A stretch of 64,000 nucleotides of DNA from positions 10,745,501-10,809,500 of the forward strand of contig CM034128.1 in the NCBI GenBank assembly GCA_019914995.1, read 5' to 3'. This document shows, one piece after another, positions 13,206-25,900 of the stretch. A model generated the notes under the pieces. That model was not told the origin of the DNA. It searched no databases and was given only the letters and a program-made list of their open reading frames with translations. The first letter of the stretch is position 1. Each line of letters starts with the position of its first letter. This stretch comes from Acanthochlamys bracteata (Eukaryota; Streptophyta; Magnoliopsida; Pandanales; Velloziaceae). The translations under genes were made by a program, and so were the position numbers.

Positions 13206-16200
13206 ATGCCGCCGGTCATGGACTACCCAGCTCCACCGCCGCCGAAGCGGAAGCGCGATGACTCCGATTCAATGCCTCCACCTCTAACGCCATCTTTGTC
13301 CGTCAAATCTAACGGCGGTATCACTGATGTCGACCTTTCCCTTCTCGAAGCGGTGGAGAAATCCGCTGCCGCTAATTCTAACGGTGTCGAAGTCCTCGAT
13401 CAACGTGCTGTAAAGAAGCTTGTTCTTTCCTTCGAACGCCGGCTTCGTGATAATCTCGAAGCTCGCATGAAGTTTCCAGATAACCCTTCTCGCTTCGCTG
13501 ATTCAGAAGTTGATCTACATAACGAGATCGAACGGCTCCGTGTGCTTGCTGGAGCTCCTGATCTGTATCCTGATCTCGTCTCACTTAACGCGGTGTCGTC
13601 GATTGCTTCTCTACTAGGTCATGAGAACCCTGATATTGCTTCTGATGCTGTTGCCCTTCTCTCCGATTTAACAGATTCCGATGCACTTGCTGATGCTGAA
13701 GATGATGAACCTGCTTTAGCTCTTGTTGATGCGTTAGTTGAGAACAATGCGCTTGAGTTACTAGTTCAAAATTTGGGTAGGTTGTCGGAGACTGATCCGG
13801 ATGAGGCAACTGCAGTTTATAACACTCTTGCGACGATTGAAAATATGGTTGAGGTTAAACCTGCGGTTGCTGAGCTTGTTTGTGAACGAACGAAGTTGCT
13901 AAGGTGGCTTCTTGGGAGGATCAAAGCTCGTGAATTTGATGGAAATAAGCAATATGCTTCAGAAATTCTTGCTATTTTACTGCAGGGGAGTGCAGCAAAT
14001 CAGAAACGATTGGGGCAGATGAATGGTGTGGATGGTGTTTTGCAGGCTGTTGCAATGTACAAGTCTAGGGACCCGAAAAGTGGAGATGAAGAGGAGATGT
14101 TGGAGAATTTGTTTGACTGCTTGTGTTGTTTGTTGATGCCTATGGAGAACAAGGAGAGGTTTATGAAGTCGGAGGGAGTTGAGCTGATGATCATTATAAT
14201 GAAGCAGAAGAAGTCTGCATATGGGTCTGCGATAAGGGCGCTTGATTTTGCCATGACCAAGTACCCACCAGCATGCGAGCGTTTTGTCGATGTCTTGGGT
14301 CTGAAGACGGTGTTTGCTGCTTTCATGGGTAAGGCAAGTGCACTGCTGCTGTCAATTTACAGTTTTCTTATCAACCTCAAATGATTGCCATGTGAAATGA
14401 TTTGTCGTTATAGGATACTTCCCTTTTAGCTCGGCATTAAGATATCATCTTAACAATGGTGCTCTGTCAATGCGTATAACAACTTGCTGCTCCTTAGCTG
14501 CCACAATTAATATCTGAGGATAGTGGCATCTCCTATGCTTAGCTTTTATGATGTTTGCTGTTATCAGTAGTCACACTTCCCCGAGTTTAGCTGAATATAT
14601 ACTTTGAGGTTTTTATGCTGTACGTGTAGGATGAATTCTTTAATTAAGAAACATATTTGCTATTTCTGGAATTTTCTGTTTAATTATCAACTTCTTCTCA
14701 CAGATTCCTGTGAGCAAGAAAAACAAGAAAGAAAGCTACCAAGAAGAGTTAGAAGAGCGTCTGATTTCCCTTATCGCATCATTATTTGGTAAGAAGGCAA
14801 GTAATCTTATTTAAAGTTGAGTTTGATTTGACAAAGTTTTTGTCTTTATAATCTTTTGCCTGGTGTTGTTAATTTTCGCATATAGATGTCATAATGGATT
14901 TCTGGAAGCATGCCCTCCCATTATGTCGATGCAACTATGCTACTGAACAATGTCTTGTATGTCACTTGTAGTATCTTGAAGACTCTAACATCTTAGTGTT
15001 TGGTAGTTTGACTTGAGTTGATTTAATGTTCCCTCTCTACTTAAAAGTTCATTACTTAATCACATCTACTAGTGGTCAAGATCTAAGAAATTGGGCATAG
15101 ATTGACTCACTGATGAGGGCCTACCCCTACCAATACTCGTAGAATATGATTAGATATATATTTTGCTTATGTTGTTTACCTCAGTAACACGTCTTTGTAC
15201 TTGTGTCTTACCTTTGTTGCTTGTATTTGGTGTTTATGCGTAGTCCATTTAATCTTGAAAACAGAAATGATTGAACTCGACCCTGATCCAAATCAAGGCC
15301 AACTCATGATGTAATGCACTTCTAAGTTAGATGTCATGTCCACATTTTAATGCTATTATATTGTGGTATAATTCGTATTAGACAATTGGTTATTTATTCT
15401 TTAGTTTTTGTGTAAGTGCTCTTCAAAAACCATTAGTGTGTTAGGCTTGGTATACCTGATTATCAACATTGAGCTTCAGCTCCTTATATTACTTAATTTA
15501 GTGTTATTATTGTCTCAGTCTGTTCTTGGTTGTCGTTTAAGCTGATGAAATCTGGCTCATGTCAATTATATTTAAATATGTTGCAGGTGGCATTGTAAGG
15601 GGCTCAAGAAGGGATAGGTTATTAGCCAAGTTTGTGGAAAACGAATATGAAAAGATTGATCGGCTTATGGAACTATATATGAGGCACCAAAATATACTCA
15701 ATTGTTCTTATGCATCTATTTTTTTGCTAATACCTAGGTGATAACAAAACTTTTTTGCTGATATTCTACAGGTATTCAGACAGGGTTAAAGCTGAGACAG
15801 AAAGGATTGACAAACTAGAATTGGATGATTTGGAAGTTACTATCCTTCATACTTAGAATTTTCATACATATTGTAGTGTGCTGTTATTTGTTGTTAAAAT
15901 ATTGCATATCCTTTGCAGATGGATGAGGAGGAGCGTTATAACCGAAAACTTGAGGCTGGGCTCTACACCCTTCAAGTATGTGTACCTTTTTTTGGTTATG
16001 TTAGTGTCATTATATGTATCTGGAACTGATGCGGCCACTTTGTGTATCTTTTAGTTGATAGCAGTTATTCTGGGGAATCTTTGGTTTTCTGAGTAAGTAT
16101 ATCTCCTAGCTTGGCCTTATTCTGGACCTTCTCTTTTTGTGGCTTTTCTACTATGGAACATGTCATCAGGCTTTTGATAGTCTTGGTAATTCGTGCAGGC

Positions 16201-16569
16201 ATACTGGGATACAATCGAGAGTAGAGCTACTACTTAGACAACAGAAATTGTCAAGGGAAGATGTTCAAAACATTCTTCAGGTATGATGCATAATGAATTT
16301 AATGAATTGTCACATCGAGTTTGTGTGAGAGTTATGAACGCATTGAATTTATGGTCACTTTGAAATTATTGAAGGAATTATCAACAAACAATGCAGTGGC
16401 TCTGTAGCTCAATTAGGTTTTTGAATGTTCTCAAATTGATGATTGTACTTACATTCATCAACTTATGCTGTAGGAGTATCATGATAATATTGGAGATTTA
16501 GATGGACCTGAGGAAAAAGAGCGAGCACAATCAAAAATTCAGAAATTTATTGCTGCTTTTGAAAGCTGA
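13206..16569 (+). CDS. CTNNBL1: Beta-catenin-like protein 1 (spliceosome-associated ARM protein)
   Basis: Exons are 13206-14333, 14704-14788, 15587-15683, 15772-15835, 15919-15975, 16055-16092, 16199-16280 and 16474-16569, giving 548 residues against about 563 for human CTNNBL1. The N-terminus has a Pro-rich basic patch (PPPPKRKRDD), a plausible nuclear localisation signal. Armadillo-like repeats follow (LVSLNAVSSIASLLGHEN, SDAVALLSDLTD), then the conserved C-terminal block RDRLLAKFVENE-EKIDRLMELY and EYHDNIGD. Family members associate with the Prp19/NTC spliceosome complex and bind nuclear localisation sequences of its partners. Intron 1 has a GC donor (AAG/GCAAGT). Intron 3 is ambiguous: joining MR to YSDRV, as in relatives as I remember them, needs a weak GC donor after 15683; otherwise a GT donor after 15737 adds 18 in-frame residues. 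Confidence 0.93.
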
Positions 16570-18073
16570 AAGAATCAGAAGGTGTTCATTCTGAATGACT
16601 TGAAGAAGTAAAGTTAAGCCGTGGTAGCTCTGAGATTTTGTTAGTGGCTGTTAGGGAGCATGTCTGATGTATGATGTAAATTCATCCTAGATTTGCCTAA
16701 TTGTGGTAGTACCTTCATTAAGTTCAAAGCTCCACATTACTTTTGGGGAAAGTTCAGGGGAATTAACTTTCAAGAACTTAACTTCAAAGTGCTATGTTCA
16801 ATGTTGGATCATCACCTTGTACATGTTGTCCTAGACGAATTCTCTCTAGCAGTAATTTGTGAACATCACATTAAGAGCTACTTGGTATTTGTACGGTGTG
16901 AGTTTGAGCAGTCTGTTCTGTGATATCCTTAAGTGTAATATTTTGGCACTATATTGGGTCTCTCTCAAAAACATGTCAAGTATTATATTAGCTAAAGCCC
17001 TGTGAATGGATATTCTTTCTGCTACTGCCTTGTTCCCAGTATCATCCTAGTTTCGACCATTGTGTTTTTCTGCAAGTGGCGTAGTTGTACCAAGTTTGAT
17101 ATGTGGCTGTGTAGTCCCATTCTTGATAAGATCTGATAGTAAATCTTTTTCACGGCGGATGGAAGAGGGATGAATCGTGCCAAAGATGTTATCGTGCAAA
17201 GTTTTCATGAGATTTGGAGCAGTGTTTCATAAACGACTTTTCAACTTTTTCTCATTTTATATTTTTCAATACATATTATATATATATATATATATATAAA
17301 ATTTATTTAAAAATTTAAAAAATGTATAAAAATTTTACAAAATAAAATTTTTTATTACATATTTTTATTTTTTTTAAAAAATAAAAAAAATAAACTCATT
17401 TTTAAAAAAAATAAAAATATTTTTTATTTTAAAAATTTTTATTTTATAAACACTCTAAAACACTCCGAGAGAGTAGTATGATTGTCAGCTTCCTGTAAAA
17501 TCTCATAATGGAATAAAACAGGTAACAGGTGTTTATGCTAATGGCATACCTGACTTATAGCTGGTGCTACATTATCAACAAAAAGAATACACACAGCTGT
17601 GACAAATATTTTCCCCATTTTGTTCAGTTCAGGTGGCCAACCTGACTGTGAACACTCCGCAAAACAGCACAAAAATAAAGAACATACAGATTCTAGCGTC
17701 AGTAACATTGTAGTTGAAGCGTTAAAGGAAATAACAGAAAAATGTCACAAAAACAAATCATTCGAAAAACAGTAGTATAAAGGCAGAGTACTTGCATCAG
17801 GTTCCATCAGGTAGATTTTTTATCATATCATTGAAGATGGGAAAAGCTTTAAGTTATCCATGCCACCACCTTCATTATTTGTTAGAATTGAGTTCCCCTT
17901 AAATTCATTTCTATTATTTCAAAAGCAAGGTCAATGTTATGTACAGATCAATTTTGAACTATACCCCTTAATATTAACCATTTTCTCAGCTATGCGGCAC
18001 AGCAACCTGAAGTTTATCCCTATTATCATCTAAAACCTACTACCTAATGATACTGAACCTAACCAATAGCCTC
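16570..18073. other. Intergenic between two convergent genes, with a MITE-like insert
   Basis: Holds the 3' UTR of CTNNBL1 (to about 17000), the AT-rich MITE-like element at 17216-17466 that is listed separately, and the 3' UTR of the cysteine oxidase gene next to 18074. A 76-codon frame at 16693-16923 has no recognisable similarity and lies in the presumed 3' UTR. Confidence 0.5.
17216..17466 (+). mobile_element. AT-rich MITE-like element, copy A
   Basis: About 250 bases of extreme AT content, bounded on the left by GGAGCAGTGTTTCATAAA and on the right by a matching inverted end (GGAGTGTTTTAGAGTG when read from the other strand). The core shares TTTATTTAAAAATTTA and the AAAATAAAAAATATTTTTATTTTT block with copies C and D. 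It contains an (AT)n run at about 17278-17299. No coding capacity and no certain target duplication. Confidence 0.5.
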
Positions 18074-20875
18074 TCACACACGAATAGTAGGGCCTTTATA
18101 TAAAGCTCTCCTAATGACAAAGCTGTCTGGGGGTTGAAATTTCTCCAGCCAAGTCACCTCTGAGGGCATTGTATCACTTCGAAAAATATCTTCAACGACA
18201 AGGTCATCTGCAAAATTGAGCTTGTCAAGATTCATCCTTACAATAAACTTCTAATTAAGGGGCTTCATTGAGAGAGTTGTAATTACCAGGAGCTTCTGAT
18301 TTCCTGAAGTAAAAGCAATCACAGGCATTCTCTGAGGAATAAGGGGGGGATATAATGTCAAACAATGCACATGGTGTTATCGCTCGGAAGCAATGAATAT
18401 TCCCGCCACTTGTAGGATAGAGAACTGTAGTACCACAAGGTGCTGACATCTCTCCGTCTCTCACAAGCTTTGCTGGTTTTGCTGCAAATGAAAGACATGG
18501 GATCAATTATCATGAGGGCCATGAAAGACGTGAAGACACAAAGCAAAGAACTAGTTTGATGTAAAGAAGGTAAAAGATAACCCTATTGTCCAATGTAAGT
18601 CACATCAAACTGAGACACGACTTTCAACATGCTTATGTGAACTGAATCGTACTTTAATGTTAAAGGATTGATGGTGTAAATATGGAGCTAATAGCCTGGA
18701 TAATGCATTCTAGTAGTCTTTAGCAAGTATGGAGGCTTTTTCAAACTGAAACTATTAGCATCAGTAACCAGATGAATCTGATACTTCAAAAAGTAAATAT
18801 CCACAACAAGTGGTTTCAGATATACTACACAAATCAAAATGCCATAGACACAGGTAAAGTCTAGTTCATGATAAACAAGTTGATGAAATAAGACAGATCA
18901 CCTTTTGATGGAACAAGAGGTATAGTTGTCTCTGTCCAATCATATGATTCAACATGCAACGTGCCATATAATAACTTGCTCAACACAGTCATTCCAGGGT
19001 GATTATGAAGAGGAATAATCGAGGAAGGCGACATGCAAAATATTCCCATCTGCAGACACCAACAGCACTTTAAATAGAAAAGCAACATGCCTAAACTAAT
19101 CTTCCTGAATACAGCTACAACATCACAGTCCATCAGTTCGCTAAAGCTCATTTCTGGGAACTGTATAATAATAGAATCTTAAAGAGTAAAAGAAGTCTTA
19201 CAGAAAAACTATCGCATTCATGCAGGTTCAGGTATTTGATTGGAGGCAAGTATTCCCTGCTTTTATTATGCCCTTTTTTCCCATTTATAGCATGAGCCTG
19301 GCCTTTCCATCCCCGCACTACTTGTGCCTCTTTTTCGAGGCCCACATTAGAAGGCTTTACCTCATCTAGAGCAGGAACTAACTTAGTAACCGGAGCACAA
19401 CTTTAGAAGTAAGGTAATAACAGAGTGATTGAAAGCATTACAATGGATTCAAAACCTAACGAGGCAGTTAAATTTAAAAGATTGCTTTGAAGAAACAATG
19501 AATACTATATCGGAATTTTCTTTCACGAAAAAAGTACTACATATGGAAAATAAATCCTATGGCTATGGGATAGTGTTGATAAAGCTTCTTTCATGCAGTG
19601 GCAGACCTTGCGATAAATTTTTGGAGGAGCCGAGCTTCTAACCAATTATGGATTAAAATTTAATCAAGTATCACTTTAAAAAAAAACCTTGAAAAATATG
19701 AAAATGGTTCAAAAGATTAAACTCACTTCATAAGAAATTGACAAATCACAGAAGGGTAAAGATAATCAAAGAAGAGAAAAGATAATCATAACAGATTAAA
19801 AAGCTCTGGCAGTTGAAAATATATCAAACATGAAGTTTAACTTTTTTTATTTTAAAAAAAAGTAAAAATATTAAATACATATACATTAACTGATGATGCA
19901 AAGGTTAGCTCAGAAGGTATTTGTTTCTGTATTAGAATGCACTATGAGATTCTCAATTAAAGCTTCAAGAATGGAAACCAACAATGATATAAGAATATTG
20001 TACATATAAACTAATGAACAAACTCTTTATCAAGGGTGTAGTATGCAATTCCTCGACCTTTCTTAATCCATTGCTGTTATCTTAAAAGAGCACCCACTAC
20101 TTTTTCTTTACCTCATCATATAGCGAATAGCAAATATCTAATGATGTCAAGTTATTTGCCATTGATGTCTCCTGAATTCCAATGAGTCAGGTTATTTGCC
20201 AAGATTCTGACCTAAGTTTAGCAATCCTTATCCTCGGGCTAACACTTCTATCCCTAGAAGGACGGACACTTCTTATGAATCTGGTGTCCATGATGGACTA
20301 ATATCAGACAGATTATTTGCTGTATACTCCTTGAACAAGTAATGAACAGTTGATCAATGTGTCCCCAACTGGACACTTCAACTACACGTTATACAAAGTC
20401 TTTGAAACTCAAAGAAAAAATTTAAGACAACCATAATGAAAAGTAATGATTATAAATTTGTTCACTATTACATGCTCATTTGAAATGAGAATATATAATT
20501 ACTACTTAAATATCCTCGCTCATATTGCTTTAAATCCACACGTAACTCTGATTCTTGCATTGGCTCAAACCAAACTCAGCCCCAACTTAATATCCAATAG
20601 ATGCAGTAATTATAAGGAGAGCATGCATGTACAAACCTGATAAGCCATTATGAGTGGAGAAAAGAACTCTCTTACAGAAACATTAAAATGTTAATCATAC
20701 TGAATAAAGGGATCCATTGATCAACATGAAAGCCTATCTAATAGAGCAACTGAAGTCAAGATTTAAGTTTCATACCTAAAATAGCCCGGACCTTTTCAAG
20801 AGCTTCAGATGATATGGGCCCATTTGGAGAAAAAGTAACTTTACATGCTTCATACAGCCTTTGAATAGCGGGCAT
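18074..20875 (-). CDS. Plant cysteine oxidase (PCO4/5-like thiol dioxygenase)
   Basis: Exons 20776-20875, 19202-19365, 18902-19049, 18287-18481 and 18074-18207 encode 246 residues. The cupin-type iron site is visible: the His pair in [17 protein letters not shown] and the third His in TSGGNIHCF. Other family signatures are [24 protein letters not shown] and the C-terminal [19 protein letters not shown]. Plant cysteine oxidases use O2 to oxidise N-terminal Cys of proteins such as group VII ERF factors, marking them for the Arg/N-degron pathway and so sensing oxygen. Length and the MP-x-QRLY-CK start fit the PCO4/5 subgroup better than the hypoxia-induced PCO1/2 type, but that assignment is from memory of the family. 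A probable 5' UTR intron precedes the ATG. Confidence 0.93.
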
Positions 20876-22060
20876 AGTGAAAGAAGACGATCTCGACTAA
20901 TCAGTTGATGACAGCAGAATGTGAAGGGGCCCAGAGTTCTTCAGCTCTTTTAGATATTAACATTAAAAGAAATGGCGAAGAAGTTGTCAGAGTCACGACA
21001 ATTCAAATGAATTAAACCAACAATAATTAAAGCCTGACAACTTACTATATCCATTTACACATCCATATTCAAAAGCCTAGACCTTTAATGCGTTTGCTGA
21101 GAATTATGGAAAACGACAGCAAAGATACACGACAAATAAAATTTAAATAAGCACACAGAGAATATCGTTTTGTTTATATCGTAAGACCATCCTGATTCGG
21201 AATGTCCAAAATAGGAAGCATGCAAAGTTATTTTACAATCATTTGAACATAACTTCTATAGCTCCAACGGTTTCCGATGGCTGATCACCATTTGCAGAGA
21301 AAGAAATTATGCCTTAAACTCAATTTGCATAGAAGAATGCTTCATTAGTAGTCTGTTAATTGAGGTGAACTCAGAAAGTTCATGCAAATATCAAGTTTAA
21401 CGGATATAGCTAATAGATGATTCTTTCAGCAACAAATAACTTCTAGGGTTACCCAAGCATCAAGAGCTACTAGTTGCTCTGACTTACTTAAAATCATAAA
21501 ATCTCATTCAACAACACCTATATAAACATTAGTTCACCTAGCAATTCTCTATCACGAAGAAGAGTAGTTTAAAAGTTCCAAGAGTTAATCTAGTCTGCTA
21601 GTTGAAGGGGAACTACTGCTATGAGCATGATTGCAACAACAAAACCTTTAGCTGCATCTCGAACAATAGAAACACTGCCATAAACAATCCTAGAATCCAT
21701 CGATCAAACACCAGCTTCATGAAATCGCTTCCCCAAAACATTTCTAGCTCAAAAGTAAATAAGCCTAGGTGCATGCAAACTAAAAATCTACAAACCATTT
21801 CTACTCAATATGTATAGCTCAATCCATCGGAGATCGAGAGAGACAAAGAGATGGACAGAGAAAATCAAATCCGGAAAATGAGCAAACAGTAGGAAGGAAT
21901 CCCGCAGAAGTAGCGACGATCTCTTGTTGACATGAAACGGCTCTGTAGAAATTAGGGTTTCGAAGAATTAAATTGAAGAAGAAGAAGAAGAAGAAGAAGA
22001 TGGACGGTGTCTGAGAACGAAGCTTACGAGGAAGAGAAGAAGGCAGAAACAAATAATGAG
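20876..22060 (-). promoter_or_regulatory. Cysteine oxidase 5' leader with probable 1.1-kb intron and (CTT)n tract
   Basis: A donor (CCTC/GTAAGC) at 22027-22028 and a candidate acceptor (GATTAG) before 20896 suggest a leader intron of about 1.1 kb. If so, the leader exon lies between 22028 and the promoter, and the GAA/CTT microsatellite at 21975-22000 lies just inside the intron. The rest of the interval shows no coding potential. The acceptor choice is inference. Confidence 0.45.
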
Positions 22061-22922
22061 GAGCTTTAAAGTTTATTGAATTTTTAGTGAAGTAACAGCA
22101 GGCATTGGAAATTTAAAAAAGAAAAAAGAAATCAAACGTAAAAATTGCTATTTTTACTTTTTTTTTCTCTTTTTGGTTAGTAAGAGCAGGTATTGAAAGT
22201 TCAGCAAAATAGTAACAAAGTTTAAAATGTCTCCCTACATTTCTATATATCAAAGTAGAAAAATAAAAAAATATAAATAAAGTATTCTCAATTTCTCGTT
22301 AAGTTTTATTCTTTTTTGATAAATCATGAAATTGAATTCAATTTATGGTAATGTCCCTACATTTCTTAAATATCAAACTCGTGAAACGCATGGGCGTAAA
22401 GGTAGCTTTAAATCGAAACTCTACACGGGTGCAACACAACCTTTATTCATTCTTCCAACGACCCAAAAAAAAAAAAAAAAACTTGATCCACCATCTTTTC
22501 TGTATTCATTTGAAATAAATTTAAATAAAATACTTTCTTAATAATTTTAATAAAGTTTTTAGAGACTGATTTATATCTTTAGTTTAAAAAATAATATCTA
22601 AAATGATCTTTAACATATAAAATTATTTATATTTTCAAATTTTAAAAATAATTTAAAATACTGTAATAAAATTATTTTAAGAAATAAAAAAGCAGTTGAA
22701 AAAACATAACCAAACGATCTCTAAATCGACAAATAAATAGAATCTTATGAATTTATACAAGCGGTTGAAGGATATAAAGATTAGTACTTTATTATTATTA
22801 TTTGCGTAGACTAGAGAGATGAAAGGAAGAAAATATTAAACATCTGAAACAGGAATAGGCATAAACTTTAGTTTTTTAATTTTCAGGTGTGCCTAAAAGA
22901 TGAGAGAGCTTCGCATTCAAGA
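22061..22922. other. Intergenic: cysteine oxidase promoter and 3' flank of zinc-ribbon gene
   Basis: AT-rich non-coding DNA. The part from about 22500 to 22730 resembles the other AT-rich MITE-like blocks and ends in CCAAACGATC, but I could not define two matching ends. The 3' UTR of the zinc-ribbon gene lies next to 22923. Confidence 0.45.
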
Positions 22923-25900
22923 TCATATCATGCCCAGCCTTTTAGTTCCGCACTCAGAGCAGAATTTAGAAGTCTCTCTCAAGTATGGAGCACCACATTC
23001 ATCACAGAATTTTGCAGGACTTGTAGTAGGCTGAAAAATGAAAACAACTATAATTAGTAAATTAGTCGAGGAGAAAAGGTTCTGAAAACCCAAAAACAAA
23101 AGGAAAAAGGGAAGCACACGAATGCAGTTACTGAAATGGAAGCTAAACTCCCATTACTTTAGAATCACAGTTTGTGTTCTATAAGATCAATATGAGCTGT
23201 TTTCTGAATTTCACATTCACAAATTTCTTGCAGAAATCAGAGATTTCCAGTTTCTTATGTCATTTGCTGCTATTGCTGCCAACATGTCATTCTGATATTG
23301 CCAACAACTGTATCATGACGAAAAATAATTTATCTGCTCTGCAGAATAGCATTCGTCCAATTACTTGGTATTTAACCATTTTTTATGTAATCTAACCCAA
23401 TCCACTAACCCAATTCCATACATAGCCATATAACTCAAAAGGAGAGACAGCTCACCAGCAAATGCAAACGCCCTCCAATCTGACCAGAAAGAGGTTGCAA
23501 GCAAGTAAGATGCTGAGGAATAGGTGGTGCTGCATGTTGGTGGCTGATATCTGGTACATGTGATGAGTGTGTACACTGATGTATGCCAGAAAATTGAGAA
23601 CCTTGGTGGTTTTGCTGCATAGATGGATGATGTCCATGGTGAAGGGGCTGATATGGAGGTTGGTGGGAAGTGTGCTGCATATGGTGTCGTGATGGAGACT
23701 GCTGTTGATTCTGTTAATGCACAGAAAGAGGAAATGCGAAGTAAATAATCTTCATAAAACCGACCAGCTCTCAGGAAAGAGCAAAATTTATTGATCAGCA
23801 GCAGATTAACACATCTGTTCCATATAGTATATAAAATTAGGCATGATAAAAGCATCTGCTATGCAAATATACTTTTATATCTAGTAAGATTGCTTTTCTG
23901 TCACTGTGTGCTGGATATAGTGCATCTATCAACTGGTAGACCAGTCATGACAATAAACTCCCTCAATGCTAATACTCTGATCATTTTTCAGAAGCTTAAT
24001 CTTCTTTTAGATGACAAACATAACAAACTCTAATAACAAAAAAGAGCACACGTATAAAACCATCCAACCAACAATGAACAACATGGAAATACGAGACCCT
24101 GAAATTGCTGACAACATAAGTGAACTTCTTTCAATTGACAAAAAGAGGTGGTCATCTCTATATGTAGTAATTTTCTCACAGACCTATCATAGCTGAATAC
24201 ACTGCCTTAAATATGCTATGAAGTGGACAGTACACACAATAAACAGAACAACACAACTAAATATAAGAATAATGAGAAATCTTTAGCAATAGTAATACCA
24301 TCATAATTGTTCCACAAAACCTCACCTCATTTACAGGACGGAATCCTGTAGCACAAGCCATTGGAGAACTATCAATGCCAGAAAATGCCTATGCAGCACA
24401 AGAAGTAAAAGGATGCTATAGTTACTTGATTGAGCATGCATGTAGCAGTACTCAACGTATGATACTCACTGATAAGACAGGGACACTAGGGGCAGGTTGA
24501 GAACTAACACGCCTGTATTTATGGCGTGGTGAGTAGAATTTGTAATCCCTTGCACAAACCGCTGCTTCATCACGACCAGTTAAACGCTTGAACCTGAAGG
24601 TACATGTGGCTATTGTCAGTTCAGATTGATGCTAAAGCAATTTAGGCTTGCATCTGAGAATTCAGCACATGGCTCAGGACTATATACCAGAGCAAAAGCT
24701 ATATTATGCAGAAAGCTATTTATTACTATGTAGGTTTTTCTCAAGAAATCAAACTTAATGTTAAACTAACCATAAATGGCTGTCTTGATCTCCTCGATTT
24801 TTAACGAACTCAAACTCCAAAGAAATTCAATGTTTCCTGCCCAAACTGGAATCTAATTAATGACTTCAGTACAATTTACAGAGTAATAGTGAGGTTAGAA
24901 AGCTTTAGCCGATGCTCTAGGAATCTAGCTACATTATACTAATCTAGCTACATTATACCAAATTAAATTGCAGTTGAATAGTTTGAGCCATGTTCTTGGA
25001 ATTATTATGTTCACAAACTGTGACTTGAATCCTTTTTCCAATCTACAGATCAAAGTTGTTCCTCCCTTAAGTAAATTTAAGCATCTCTTTTTATGAATGC
25101 ATGAGAATGAGAGCTTATCAAGCAGGGAAAGTCATACGAAGACGCATAAGACTGACATTTCCAGGACTTAATGTAATAGTAGTATTTGTACATATGCTTA
25201 AAGCAGATTTTCAGAAAATATTTCAACATACCACTCTGCATCTTCAATAGACATGTCAGTTGGCTTCTCGACAATCACTAGGCCATTCACCACAACAAAA
25301 CGGACACGCTTCTCTTCTTGCACAACTAACTCTGGGAATCTTGTCCGTGTTTCAAGAGATGTTGCTAATTCCCTTCTTCTAAAGCTACAAGGTCCTAAAT
25401 TACAAAACAATAAGCATAACATTAATATTTTAGAAGATACTCATTTTGAATCTCGGGTTTGCAACCTAACCATACCTTTCCTAGGAAACTTTTTTGCTAG
25501 TTTTCTATACAAACCGCCTGCAGCTTCAAGTGCAACCCCAATAGTCTTCTCACGGATACCATCCACCGAAGCAAGGCGCAAGTTCACGTCACCAACTAAT
25601 GTTTCGTACAAGTTCGCCACATACATCAGAGGTAAAATGAACCTAGGGTCACCTTCATATTGGACATCTCGAGGTCGTCTTTTGTTCAATTTATCATGCC
25701 CGACATAGTCAGAGCTGGAAGATTCTGCAACTTCAATCACACGGTCATGAATGAAATGATCCACAAAAATCTGCAAGAATCTTGACCGTGCTGTTTCTAT
25801 TGGTGAAACATCTGACATTAAGAAACGAAATTAAAGCTTAGTGTGAGCCACAGATCGACATGACAGTGAAGTCACAAATCAAGCACATCCAGCATATAAT

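Noticed and set aside
16693-16923. A 76-codon plus-strand frame after CTNNBL1
   Set aside because: It lies in the presumed 3' UTR, has no family features and no splice or promoter context.
22500-22730. Possible further AT-rich MITE-like copy
   Set aside because: General AT composition and a CCAAACG end are suggestive, but the shared core blocks are too degraded to assign by eye.
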